From Cyrtodaria siliqua (taxonomy: Eukaryota; Mollusca; Bivalvia; Adapedonta; Hiatellidae), in assembly GCA_037043455.1 (NCBI GenBank), contig JAWPHD010006745.1:1-64000 (forward strand): a stretch of DNA of 64,000 bases, given 5' to 3'. Both the position numbers and the translations under genes were made by a program. Shown in pieces: positions 21,773 through 36,700 of the stretch; positions within the stretch are counted from its first letter, which is position 1, and every line of letters begins with the position of its first letter. Below the pieces are notes generated by a model. That model was not told where the DNA came from. It did not search any database and worked only from the letters and a program-made list of their open reading frames with translations.

Positions 21773-24700
21773 CTGCAATTTACAAATAAGCAATAATATA
21801 GAAAATAACACTCCCGTGAAACGTCACTTCAAATATCGAATATTCCGTCGAATATTAATGCTCGAGCAATCGTTCTAATTCAGGTTTAGATAAATCATCA
21901 TTATTAATAAATTACTTACAAATGTACGTGTAGTAGTCGTACATATAATGTTAACTCCAACATTAGAAAGAAAGTTAGATACATACTTATAATATGATCG
22001 TGGTTTACATATCATTTAGTTTTCGAACTGCTATTTTTAAAAATAATTAGACGATTAAAAGTACGTGTGCATTGATGGACAAGCTTAGACTGAATTATTC
22101 TTTTCCAATACATACATATGGATGGAATCACAGGAATTCGAAGTTTTATCAAAGACATGATTAAAACTGTAAGAGTAAGTTGATGATTTAATTTAAATAA
22201 CATTTATATATATATATATAACTTTGAACTCATATGGTGGAATGCATAGATTTTTTAATAGCTCACGATCAACGAAAGGGTGTTTACGCTTGCTATTTAT
22301 TAAATTAACCATTCCTTAATTAGTATGCAAAGTGACCAAGGTTTGTCTACCTGTATAACATTGATGTTATCGAAATTCGTCTTGAAGCCACTCTGGTAGC
22401 TTTTGACCGAAACTCTGTCTTCCTCCTCCTTTAGTGTGTGTTCATATAGTGGATTGCACGTCATCGATAGCTCCTTCCGGTGTCCGGCCTCAAATAAAAC
22501 CTCGTCGTCATCATCGTCGTCAATCAATAAATCCATGGGTACTTTAAATAGAATCGCCTCCTCCAGCTCCGTCGGATAATCTGTCGGTTTAAAAGTAATT
22601 GCAACAACTGAGCTATGTGATGTGATGTCTGTTACTTTTCTGTCGGTTAAAGAAAGGGGTTTTCCAGTGAAAAAACATCATAATAGCTATCGCTAATAAC
22701 AAACTAGGAACATGTGACCGTTGTCATTTGCCGAAAACGTTCAACAATATAAACGTTTCGGATAAAACGATACGCAGACTGATTAATCTAGTAATAACTA
22801 TATTATTTAACTGCTGGGTTCAGTTATAAGGAACTCCTTCACTAAATGTCACCATCTCGTGAAGGATTTCCCTATAATCGATCCCAGTAGTTAAACAATT
22901 CCTATTTATTTTTTACTAGAAATGTGAGTATGCGAACAAATGCCAAACACAGCGATTTATTTTCATTAGAAAAAATGTTTAATACAGATGTCATTTCGTT
23001 TGTAATTAAAAAGTTCTTTCGATAAGTTCGACGACGTACCGAGTATTAACTCAAACAAATATGAAAAGTTCGGGATGAATTTATTTTGAACATATTGGAT
23101 GTTGGTCGTACTATTAAATTATCTATATAAAAACCACTCTGTGAAATCATAGTCCGAATATTGATTGAAAACTTACTTGAAACCTTATTAAGCTGTGCCA
23201 TTAATATTTCCTGCTTGATGCTCGAAATGTTGTCTTGAGTGTTGTTAAGCTCCAGTTGGGATAGGTCGAATATGACTTCATCATCTCCATCCTCGGTAAC
23301 CTGCACCAGAAGTAATTATTTAATGTTATCTAATACTAAGTTTTACCTTTCCATCAACCCGACATATTGTTTCATGTTTGCAAGTCAGTCAGTACATGCT
23401 TTGTGACTTTCTAGGCTTTTGTTTTTTTATATTCATATATACATGATCCTCTCTGTGTTATACTGATATTGTCTTTTAATGCTGCTTAGTTTGTTAGAGG
23501 ATACAGACTGGCAGGGGTTTCTTTATTTACACTGTCCCATTATACTGAGATGAAAATAATATAAGAGTGAGGTTTGGCCCTTTTTTTACCACTGACCGTT
23601 CCAAGCGTTAGCTCTATTGTCAACCCTTTAATTTATCCTTTGTCGTTTCTATGCGTGTTTTTGACTGACTGTGGTCTTTGAATGCTACATTTCCTGTTCG
23701 ACTTTTATATATACTTTTTTCATAGTGTTGATACAGTTACTTGAAATTGCAATAACATTTGGCTACGAAAACTAATACTATAGACACGCTATTTATTACT
23801 AAAGTAAAGGATATACGAAATCTTGATTTTGTTTGAACTTGCGGCGTTGATACTCTATAGTTTTTAACTATTTAGTTATCCAATTACATATTCAGAAAAT
23901 CGCCGTATGGACAATTGTATATAGGTAAAGTTTATGCACAAGTACATGTTACAATATGTACTAATGCTACTTGGCTTTCAAGATGTTCGCGCGGGGTCGG
24001 CATCCGCGAACCTTAATAGTCGCGAACATGTTTCATGTTGATCAACAGCAAAGGAAGTGCCGCGAACGTTTCCAGATTTACAGCATTAAAAGAAACTTAA
24101 TTATTTTGCCAAATTACTTTTTGTTGGTTTAAACAGTATTTATTTCGTAATGTTTAAGAATCTGAAAACAAGCTTATCAAAACTTATATACATTTTTCTC
24201 ATTTTAATATTACTTATTTTGAGTAAAATCCATTCACCATGTTCATGACTGAAAATGAATATCATAACTACGCACATTTTTAAAGTTGTTCAAGCTTTTA
24301 TGTTTAAATTTAACGCAATGAATCAAGTAAAAAATCTTAAAAAAATACTTCAACATTTCCGCAACGTTTTCCTATAAAACTTATACTTTTACACACAATA
24401 TCTATAGTTTCCCGACACACGTATATACATGTCTTCGAGAAAATAAATTTAGTTTTTAGTTTTTTACTGTGTCTTTCTACAATGTTTATTCTAATTTCTC
24501 CTACTTTTGATTTTACCACATCCCATTTACCCAAAATTTGTTATTTTTCAAACCTTTAATTAATTTCAATTCAAAGATTCGAGATATTCTCTAATGGCCA
24601 AACTAACACAATACATTATGATGTGCCGTTTACATTATAGCATGCACTGACGTTTGTAATTGCCATGAAACATTACTTACGAATTTGAAAAAAGGATCAG

Positions 24701-27700
24701 CCTCTGCCATGTCCGACACTTCTCTGATAATTTTGATGTCTGGAACAATGTCTTCATCGTCGTCTTGTGTGAAGCTTGCGCTGTTTATATTTACGTCAAG
24801 TTTCTTTACACCTTCGATGCTGTCTTGAGTTTCGTCTTCCAGATCTATTTCATCAAATTCGTCCCCAGTTTCTGTTGATGGTGTTGGCGCTGTTGTTGAT
24901 GCATCTTCATTATCAGAATCATTTCCTTCGTCATTGGAAATATCACCGTCTTTGATATTTTCGGATGTATGTGTTTCGTTCTTAAATAACAAATATGTCT
25001 AGTAAATTGTTTCCGATTCATAAAACAGTGTTAATCATGTATTTGTATGCATGTTTCTTAAAGTATGTTTAGTATAAAGTTAAGAAAATGCATCAACCTC
25101 TAAAACAACCAAATTGCTGATAGTTACAAGCATTATTCCAAAAGAGTCATGTTAATTTACGTCAATATCACCAAAGGACGGTAATATAATATATGAGTCG
25201 AAACAATAGACAAAAACACTTCATCTGTGGAGCTACACCGATCAGCGAAACGTGCCAAATTTTCAACTATTTGTAAAAAATTACAAAAATTTAAAAATAC
25301 TATCATACTATCATACTTTATAAATATTGCAACCCAGTGAGGGTGACAGTGGATATTTGTCAACCTGAGGAAAATAATGTCAACCGAGGCGAAGACGAGG
25401 TCGGCATTATATATCCACTGTCACCCTCACTGGGATGCAATATTTATTTTATTATACCGAACAAATGTATTGATTAAAATTTAAATATACGAGGGGGAAA
25501 AAATCGCAATATTTTTTATTTTTTTAATTTATATTTTTATACCAGTTTTGATTTGAAGTAACAAATCCGCTCGCCACACATTTTTTTATTGTCGTTTGGT
25601 AAACCAAGCGTCTTTCGATTGACATAACTTCAACTGTATTTTAATAAGCGTCCACCGATTTCCAATTGCCAAAGCGTGTCGTTATTGGAAAAACCCAAAA
25701 CCCTTTTTTTTATACTTCCCGTGACGTCACAATCGTGTAACAGTAAAAATTGTTTACCGGTGAACAGTAAAAATTGCTTCACGCTAAGGGTATGGGCAAT
25801 TTATACAGGAGTGTAAACGTGAGGTATAATAAAAGTCAATGTTTCGATCTCTATCTTCCATATATATATAATAATCCCCTAAACATTCCGCTTCATCTGT
25901 AGCATTTCTTAAAAGCGCAAACATGTAAAATGTCAAAACATCAAAATATGTGTAAACACTTCACTAAACCCATTTCTTTTGAAGAAGAATAAACGGTTAA
26001 AACAAGATTCTACAAATATGTAAAACCTTTTACAAAACCTACAACTTTTTCTGTAGAACATCGTCAACATAAAACTAATAGAAAAAAAGCACGTACCTTC
26101 TGTTTGTAACTCCCATTCAACCGAACAACTTGTTCAATCGTAAGACGCTACGAACATACATATATTAAACTATAATCACAATTTGTTTAACTTACAACTT
26201 CTGAAGAACTATCAGAATCGTCAACAAACGTGTCGTCATATCCGGCATCAGCAATGGACTCGTCATCATACACACCAGAATCTTCACTGTGGGTCCGTGG
26301 GAAGTTGATCTTACTTACACGATAGGAGTGATCTGTTGACATTAGGTAATGGAATATTTAATTTTTTTCTTGAACAACAAATCATTTATGAATGTTCATG
26401 TACATGCATTTTAAAGGGCAAACAAAATAGCTACAATAAAATAATCACTATGACGTTTGTAATCAAACTAAATACAGATAGTTGTGTTGGTTTGTTTTTG
26501 TTTCAATGGTGTTTTACGTCATCCTTAGCACATGTACGGCCATGTATGACGTTCGATTTTTTTGTGGTACAGGCAGACTACCCTATTTATCCTGGGTAAA
26601 ACCAGTACTGTATACCTCCCGCCATTCAATACGGATAGTACGAGAAGACGCTTGCTGAATATACAATTTAATACAGTACTGACGGAATTAATACTTAATT
26701 GTTGATTTTATACACCACTGAAATTAATAAAGAACATACATTATTATAAACATCATATAGTCATTCAACACCACTAACCGTAAACTCGTATTTAAACTGT
26801 CACTATTTGTGTATTATATTTGTCACTAACTGTGTATCTATATTTACCTTGAATGTCCTCAACTTTTTCACTTTGTTCCAAAACATCTTCATTATTGTTC
26901 AGATTGTCAACTAGTTTACCAAAAGTGTCAAGTTCGGAGTTGAAGCTCATCTAAAAAGGATAAATCAGACCTATACAGAGGCAGACAACCAGTTTTTACA
27001 AACAGTTCAACAGAACACAAATAACATAACTAAATGTACACGGTTATACGGTTAAATCGCAACAAATGTACAGAGTCTATACAACAAACCGTAATACCCA
27101 TAGCGGCCCATTTGTCAAAGATCGTTCCAGTGCGGTACCTCTATTGCCACAAACCGTTTTGTGTATGTGATGTCGCGTACTTACTTGCAATTGTTGTTCT
27201 ATTGAATTAGTAAGTTTGGTTGACTGTGTTCTGTGAATAACATGCATGTCATGTTCAACCTAATTTTGAAGGTGAGGTAAACAATACAAATGTCATTGGA
27301 AAGTTACTGTTGAGTCGGTTTATTAGTTAAATGATAGGGACTGTCCGTTAAACGAGTGTATGTTAATAAGCTGGCACTATGTTGCATTCAGATCTTCTAC
27401 ATTGACTATGTCCAGGGTGGACTTTATTGGTATACGTATTTCATGCAATACGGCACACAGTGAACGGACTTTGCAGTACATTATTGTGGATGAATGTATA
27501 TCGTGTATTCGTATGATTCGATCAGTTTGTGCATTTTGCAAGTGTAAGAGACCAAGTAAAAGCATTCAGGAAATGGGGTGGAATTTAATTAAAAAAACTA
27601 TGGAACAAACACTTACAAACCAAGAAATGGAAACTCTTTTTGCGATAGTACCTAACTTGCACAGCAAAGGCTTACTTCAAATCGTTAAGATTTTACCGGG

Positions 27701-30700
27701 TTTCGCGACATTTTAACCTCGTGATCCCCCAACCGTATAGTCGAAGGTTAGAATACAAAAACAGGAGACTGTGAACTGTTCAAATACATACCATTCTGTC
27801 ATTACTGTAATACATGGTCAAATACACACCAGGCTCTCATTATTGTAATACATGGTCAAATACACACCAGACTCTCATTACTACACACCAGACTCTCATT
27901 ACTACACACCAGACCCTCATTACTGTAATACATGGTCAAATACACACCATACTCTCATTACTGTAATACATGGTCAAATACATACCAGACTCTCATTACT
28001 GTAATACATGGTCAAATGCATACCAGACTCTCATTACTGTAATACATGGTCAAATGCATACCAGACTCTCATTACTGTAATACATGGTCAAATGCACACC
28101 AGACTCTCATTACTGTATTACATGGTCAAATGCATACCAGACTCTCATTACTGTAATACATGGTCAAATGCACACCAGACTTTCATTCCTGTAATACATG
28201 GTCAAATACATACCAGACTCTCATTGCTGTAATGCATGGTCAAATACACACCAGACTCTCATTGCTGTAATGCATGGTCAAATACACCAGACTCTCATTG
28301 CTGTAATGCATGGTCAAATACATACCAGACTCTCATTACTGTAATACATGGTCAAATGCACACCAGACTCTCATTACTGTATTACATGGTCAAATGCATA
28401 CCAGACTCTCATTACTGTAATACATGGTCAAATGCACACCAGACTTTCATTCCTGTAATACATGGTCAAATACATACCAGACTCTCATTGCTGTAATGCA
28501 TGGTCAAATACACACCAGACTCTCATTGCTGTAATGCATGGTCAAATACACCAGACTCTCATTGCTGTAATGCATGGTCAAATACATACCAGACTCTCAT
28601 TACTGTAATACATGGTCAAATACATACCAGACTCTCATTACTGTAATACATAGTCAAATACATAGCAGACTCTCATTACTGTAATACATAGTCAAATACA
28701 TACCAGACTCTCATTACTGTAATACATGGTCAAATACATACCAGACTCTCATTACTGTAATACATGGAGTCATTGTCTTCCTCAGTCACGTGGGACGGTG
28801 ACGTCACAGGCTTGTATGAGAAGACTGGATCTTCTATGTCCAGACATGACACAATCGGTCTTTCCACGGGGTATTTAGGGATCACATCTAGAAACAAAAT
28901 AGTTCTGTTGTATATATTATGAAACATTTACAACACTTATGCAAAATAGAACACAAAATTGGTGACAACACTGGCGCAGTTATGTTTGTACGTTTAAATG
29001 CTATTCTATTGCAAATACCAAAGCGGTAATAGTTTAAATTTCATGTAATGTAATACCAGTATACATTTGTTTCATCAACTGTCAGTTAATCTGGCTTTTG
29101 TCATGTAACTGTGTATACTTGGTAATTATCTCAAAGTGACATTTTTCTTATCGTTTTCTTGATCAGTTTCGAACGTAGTTACACCAGCATAATTATATGG
29201 AATCTGTGGTAAAATGTAAAACATGTATGTCTTTTGACTAAACGTTTGTACTACAGTTGCTGGAATGCATGTTACGTCCACCATCTGCGGTTGCGGATAA
29301 GATTTGTCAAGTTTTGCTTTACATTCAACTTGTTTTATACTGATAAAATATCTAACGTCAGATCCGCGGTGCGCGGCCAGTTTTGATCCCAGGTTCTTCA
29401 TTTGAATATGCCTGATGATTTAATTTAAAACGAATGATTTCTGTAAACAGAGGAAAGACAATCCCTGGGCCTATCACAAGCTGTATATCTGAATTGACTC
29501 ATGATTTGGTATGTTCAAGAGGGTGGTAGTAATGCTATTCATACACTCTTCGCATCAGCTTTCGTTAAGCCATACTTAACACTATCTTAGTATGCCCAAA
29601 CCCGACCTTAAGATTTTTACAGATGGGTAGATAGATAGATAAACATATTTCCCCTTTCATACATTATGTCAGATTCTTTTGAGAATGTTGTTTAAAGTTT
29701 AACTGTTTGTTTGGACTTAACACACTCTTTTTGGTGCTTATTAAAAATGATTCTAGCATTCTGGGCGTGTATTGCAATGTTAAAAATCTTAACTTTGTAA
29801 ATAACATTTCTATATAAAAGGTTCGGTAAACCAAAGTAATAAAGATGAAGCGAGCAAACTGGTGTATTTGTTTGTCAAAGGGCTATTCAAGTTTACCAGG
29901 TAGGGGAGTGTGAAGCAGTGTTGACACAACTACATATCTGACACAACTACATATCTGACACAACTACATATCTGACACTACATATCTGACACAACTACAT
30001 ATCTGACACAACAACATATCTGACACAACTACATATCTTTACTAAAAAATTGTTTCGAGTAGGGCCTTTTTTTTTAACCGGTCGCGTTCGGGCAAACAAA
30101 TATATTTTTTATTATGACCTTAACATTTACTGTATGGAACTTATTTAGAATTATATATTGTTTTCCGTATATTAACTGGGAGTTAAACAATATAAACTTA
30201 CTTTCGAATACAGATTCTGGTGTGGTTGATGTTACTTCCAATGAACCACTAACTCCCCTCCTGGTTTTTCTTTTTGCTTGTCCTGCAATACATCAAACAT
30301 ATTATACTGATTCATAATCACATACATTTGCGATAAACTGGATTTCCTACCGCATAGGTACATCTCTTACTGTCATGTATTAGGATACAACGGAAAGTAG
30401 CTATCCTGCCAACAACAGCCAAATTTACAACATATAACACCGTTTCTAAACCTACCGACGACGAGGTATATATATATATAACTTACACACATACGTTGAG
30501 AATTTATAGACATAATATAAACTGCTTTAACCAGCCGGACCAAATCCCAAAACTGGAGTGTCGAATTAAAAGTTACCAATTCATAATTCGTTTTACGCGT
30601 ATTAAATCATGGGTATTTTAAGATCTTATGAAAAACTATACTTTTAATAGGCACATATACACTATCATATGACCTGAACACCTGGATAGAGTTCTGAAAC

Positions 30701-33700
30701 ACATTTTTAGTGTAATTTTGCCGTTATTGGTGGGTTAGTTTCTTTAATATATATATGTATATATATATAATGAATATATTACATATACTGGTAAAAGTGA
30801 TGCCAGCAAGCCATTGACTGTTAAATTATAAATATGATGTGTTTGGTATTGTATACTGATAGGCCATTTGGTCTTTTGTATTAATAAAGTTTACATATAT
30901 TTAGTTTACAAGAGCACGTCTAACAGTCATCAGTATTACCACAATGGCTGTCGACAGCTATTCTTTTCTTGCTTCAAATATGGAGTAAAAGTAACATAAC
31001 CCTGTAGGTGACGTAACATACTTACCTAGGTATAGTCTGAGAAGAATAGTGTTTTATACTCGTTCTGCTCAGTGAATAGGGAAACCAGCTGAGACAGTTT
31101 CGTCCACTCTTTTTCAGTCAACTTTTTACCATGAACTTCGATAAACCATTGCAAAAGTGTATTATCGTAACCCTGATTTACTTTCAACATATTAAAGTAA
31201 TTTAAGAACTATTCTGCGACAAGAACTATCACAACCTGACTTCTATGGTGACGTGATTTACAAACTTCGTAAGATCCCTGGTCTTAATAACTTTCATACA
31301 ATCTGTATTAAACTTGTTAAGTTTATCCAGGGAGTAAGTTTAGTAAGTATACAAGTATAGTAAGTATACAAGTATAGTAAGTATACTTACTCCCTGGTTT
31401 ATCAAAAGTGGTTATGACCATATCATTTTGCAACGCGCTGCATGTTTATTGTTGACCCAGTTACAGTACGACACTATGCTTTCCTCTTTGATTGTGCGAT
31501 GACCGGACAGATTGCGGACCCTATGTTGATGTCTACCTAAATCCTTATAGGAAGGTAGCGTTTGATGCTGTCGTTAATATTGTGTTGTCGTACCCGTAAC
31601 GGTGTGTTCTCTTGTTGCTCTGCCAAGTCATTGAGTACTTACTTTGTGGCTGTCTATGCATTTTTATATTATATATTATATTATCATTTATTGTTTTACT
31701 TATATTGCCTGTTAATGCTGCCTTGTTTGTTGGAGTTAGAGATTATAACCTGGCAGGGATATATTTATTTACCCTGTCCCGTTTATTGGGGTGACAATAG
31801 GCTGAGAGTGTTGCTTGGTGCACCCTAGAACCTTTATTAACCCACCCACCACCACCCCAGCGGCCTATTATGCCACTGACCGTTCCAAGGCGGTAGCCCT
31901 ATTGTCAACCCTTTTATGTGTGTGATGTCATATCTTGCTTTTTGATCATCTTTATAGTTATTGTTCGTTTCTGTGAGTGTTTTTGGTTGACTGTCGTCCT
32001 TGAATGCTACATTTCCTGTTCATTTATTTTTTATCCACGTTTAGTAGTGATTACTTACTGATCCTTTGGGACCATCGAGTCCAGTCACTATGGCTTTGAA
32101 TTAGAGCAGAATACTGCTTGAGCTGGTGCTAGGGTCGTGGGAGGTGTTGCATCTTATAATACTTCTCATTTACAGACAATACTACCGAGTATGCCGAGTT
32201 CCTTTCTTGTTTGTGTTCGTTGTTTCCGACGGATCCCCTTTACTGTATGCATTTAGCGTCTCTAAACAAGTTTTCATTTACAATTGATCATGTTTTCATA
32301 CATGTCTTGTCTAAAAATATATATCAGGTACCTACCATTTATTTTGTTTTTGCGTTTCTTCCTATTTCGTCGTCTACCTCCAACAAATATAGCAGGACTG
32401 TCGGCATTTGCCAACGAGTTTTGAGTTAATGCATTTTGAAGTTTCAGCTTAAGGGTCTTTTGCATAGTGTGTCCGACGGGTCTGGAGGAGAGGTTATTAC
32501 AATAGCTGCATACTGATCCTGCAATGTAGGAAGGAGAGGTTGGTACAATAGCTGCATACTGATCCTGTAATGTAGGGATGAGAGGTTATTACAATAGCTA
32601 AATACTGATCCTGTAATGTACGGGGTGAAGGTTATTACAATAGCTGATCCTGTAATGTAGGGCGGAGAGGTTATTACAATAGCTCATCCTGTAATGTAGG
32701 GAGGAGAGGTTATTACAATAGCTGATCCTGTAATGTAGGGAGGAGAGGTTGGTACAATAGCTGCATACTGATCCTGTAATGTAAGCAGTTGATTGCAATA
32801 GCTACATACTGATCCTATAATGTAGGGAGGTGATTACAATAGCTGCATACCGATCCTGTAATGTAGGGAGTGAAGGTTATTACAATAGCTGATCCTGTAA
32901 TGTAGGGAGGAGAGGTTGGTACAATAGCTGCATACGGATCCTATAATGTAGGGGGTGAAGGTTTTTACAATATCTGCATACGGATCCTGTAATGTAGGGA
33001 GTGAAGGTTATTACAATAGCTGATCCTGTAATGTAGGGAAGAGAGGTTGGTACAATAGCTGCATACGGATCCTGTAATGTAGGGAGGTGATTACAATAGC
33101 TGCATACCGATCCAGTAATGTAGGGAGTGAAGGTTATTACAATAGCTGATCCTGTAATGTAGGGAGGAGAGGTTGGTACAATAGCTGCATACGGATCCTA
33201 TAATGTAGGGGGTGAAGGTTATTACAATATCTGCATACGGATCCTGTAATGTAGGGAGTGAAGGTTATTACAATAGCTGATCCTGTAATGTAGGGAAGAG
33301 AGGTTGGTACAATAGCTGCATACGGATCCTGTAATGTAGGGGGTGAAGGTTATTACAATATCTGCATACGGATCCTGTAATGTAGGGAGTGAAGGGTATT
33401 ACAATAGCTGATCCTGTAATGTAGGGAGGAGAGGTTGGTACAATAGCTGCATACGGATCATGTAATGTAGGGGGTGAAGGTTATTACAATAGCTGCATAC
33501 TGATCCTGTAATGTAGGGAGAAGAGGTTATTACAATAGCTGCATACCGATCCTGTAATGTAGGGAGAAGAGGTTATTACAATAGCTACATACTGATCCTA
33601 TAATGTAAGGAGCGAAGGTTATCACAATAGCTGATCCTGTAATGTAGGGAGGAGAGGTTGGTACAATAGCTGCATACGGATCCTGTAATGTAGGGGATGA

Positions 33701-36700
33701 AGGTTATTACAATATCTGCATACTGATCCTGTAATGTAGGGGGTGAAGGTTATTACAATAGCTGCATACTGATCCTGTAATGTAGTGAGGTTTGTACAAT
33801 AGATGCAAACTGATCCTGTAATGTAGGGAGTAGAGGTTATTACAATAGCTGCATACGGATCCTGAAATGTAGGGGGTGAAGCTTATTACAATAGCTGCAT
33901 ACGGATCCTGTACTGTAGGGAGTAGAGGTTATTACAATATCTGCATACTGATCCTGTAATGTAGGGGGTGAAGGTTATTACAATAGCTGCATACTGATCC
34001 TGTAATGTAGGGAGTAGAGGTTATTACAATAGCTGCATACCGATCCTGTATTGTAGGGGGTGAAGGTTATTACAATAGCTGCATACGGATCCTGAAATGT
34101 AGGGAGGAGAGGTTATTACAATAGCTGCATACTGATTCTGTAATGTAGGGGGTAAAGGTTATTACAATAGCTGCATACGGATCCTGTAAGAGTAGAGGTT
34201 ATTACAATAGCTGCATACTGATCCTGCAATGATGGGAATATAGGTTAATACAATAGCTGCATACTGATCCTGCAATGTTGGGAATAGAGGTTATTACTAT
34301 AGCTGCATACTGATCCTGTAATATAGGGAGGAGAGGTTATTACAATAGCTGCATACGGATCCTGTAATGTAGGGAGGAGAGGTTATTACAATAGTTGCAT
34401 ACTGATCCTGTAATGTAGGGAGGTTTGTACAATAGATGCAAACTGATCCTGTAATGTAGGGAGGTGATTACAATAACTGCTTACTGATCCTGTATTATAG
34501 GGAGGAGAGGTTATTACAATAGCAGCTGCATACTGATCCTGTAATGTAGAAAGGAGCGGTTAGTACAATAACTGCATACTGATCCTGTAATATAGGGAGG
34601 AGAGGTTGGTACAATAGCTGCATACTGATCCTGTAATGTAGGGAGGTTTGTACAGCAGCTGCATACTGATCCTGTGATGTAGGGAGGGGATTACAATAGC
34701 TGACTACTGACCCTGTTATGTAGGGAGGAGAGGTTGGTTCAATAGCTGCATACTGATCCTGTAATGTAGGGAGGTTTGTACAATAGCTGCATACTGATCC
34801 TGTAATGTAGGAAGGGGATTACAATAGCTGCATACTGATCATATAATGAAGGTAGGAGAGGTTGGTTCAATAGTTGCACACCGATCCTTTAATGTAAGAA
34901 GGTGATTACAATAGCTGCATACTGATCCTGTAATGTAGGGAGGAGAGGTTATTACAACAGATGCATATTGATCATTTAATGTAGGGAGGTGATAACAATA
35001 GCTGCATACTGACCCTGCAATGTACGGATGGAAGGTTATTACAATAGCTGCACACTGATCATTTCATTTACTGAGGCGATTATAATAGCTGCATACTCAT
35101 CCTGTAATGTAGGGAGGAGAGGTTATTACAATAGCTGCATACTGATCCTGTAATGTAGGGAGGTGATTACAATAGCTGCATACTGATCCTGTAATGTAGG
35201 GAGGTGATTACAATAGCTGCATACTGATCCTGTAATGTAGGGAGGTGATTGTAACGGTATACAAGTCGGACATGAAATGTACAATGGCATAAAGGTATCT
35301 CTGAGGTTAAGCCGCCAGGTTCTAGGGTACATCAAACTTCATTCTTACCCTATAGTCTAGTCTAGATCAATCTACGACTCTTGCTTGTTTTCAAGACAAA
35401 CGTCTAGAACAGTCCTCCTGAACAAAGTTTGATTTTTGCCGATACACTGGTAAGGTTTCTCATTGGCTGAGACAGGAACATCTGCTATCCAAGATATACA
35501 GAAAGTCAGAAAAACAATACATTCATTAATAAACAAACATAAACAAAGAGGGAAAGTTCATTACTATATCGACCAACTAAATGCGGATGGTCAGACATAA
35601 TTTAATAAAAAATAATAATTACGGTCAAATGCCGCCAGTTTTAAATTTGTTTCTGCACAAACGGTCAAGACGTTTGACGTTTATATGTATGACCAAGCGT
35701 CGAAGATGATCAATATTACCTAGTCATTCCAATTAAACAGACTGGAATGTAGATTAGTTTTATTTTGGATCGTTGAGACATAATTACTATACAGCTATAT
35801 TATGCTCTTGCGAGCTATTGAACCGACACTAATTACGTAATCAACAATAACATATGTACTGCATAATGATTCTGTAATGTTGGGACTTGTAACTGGATCA
35901 TCAAGCCCATTCTGTGTTGCTTTAAAGTAGAATATCGCTTAAGCCGGTGCTAGGAGGCATGAGAGGTGTTGCATCTTATAATTACCTCTCATGAACAGAC
36001 TCAATAAAACCGTGTCTGCTACTTTTCTCTCTTGTTTGTGTTTGTTGCTTCCAGGGGATCACCTTTTCAGTATTTATTACCAGTATTGAAATGTTGGCTT
36101 TTGTGACAGTATATCAGTCGTTTGAAAACGGTCGCAAATCGTGTTTAACGGCTCCGCTAACGCGTCATCATTTAACAAAATTTGCGACGGCCCCGCTTAC
36201 GCATAAATTGTTGTAGAAAAGTGACTCGCGATTTTAAGATGAACCAACAATTCAAGGCTGGCGTGGCGCAGTCGGTAGCGCGGCGGATTTGTAACCGGAG
36301 GCCCCGGGTTCAATCCCGTGGTGCCACAGAGTTTCGTCAGTGTGTTCTTGGGCAAGACACTTTCCCTTAGCCTCGTCCGTCGGATGGGGACGTAAACCGG
36401 GCGGTCCCGTGTATCGGTCTATCCTCCGAGTACGTTAAAGAACCATAGGAATCTATTAGATAATAAGAGTACAGCAGGTTCCCGGATTCCTATGTATCTA
36501 TCCCCTCTCTCTGGGGCGGCTCTAAAAACCTATACTGTGTTGATGAGCCGTTAAACAACATTCAAATCAATTCTTCCTTTTGATATACGTGGCCACGTTT
36601 TACTATCAAACTGTGTGAGATATCGAGCTTTTCAAACTTGAATAAGAAATATCACCTATGAATTAAAAAAAAGATGGATTAAATACTAAAAACGGCGTCA

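Noticed and set aside
23340..23400. Minus-strand piece resembling gene 2 exon 8 (CRVDGK|gtaaaa)
   Set aside because: No acceptor precedes it and the frame meets TGA; the likeness is short and may be chance.
28008..28496. Plus-strand frames of 74 and 86 codons repeating 'TWSNAYQTLIT'
   Set aside because: Read-through of the 38-bp array on the non-coding strand; no splice or start context.
27790..35250. Arrays considered as CRISPR-like
   Set aside because: Units are adjacent with no unique spacers and the host is a eukaryote; these are minisatellites.
36182..36370. 62-codon frame over the SINE head
   Set aside because: The tRNA-derived structure explains the sequence better; no protein features.
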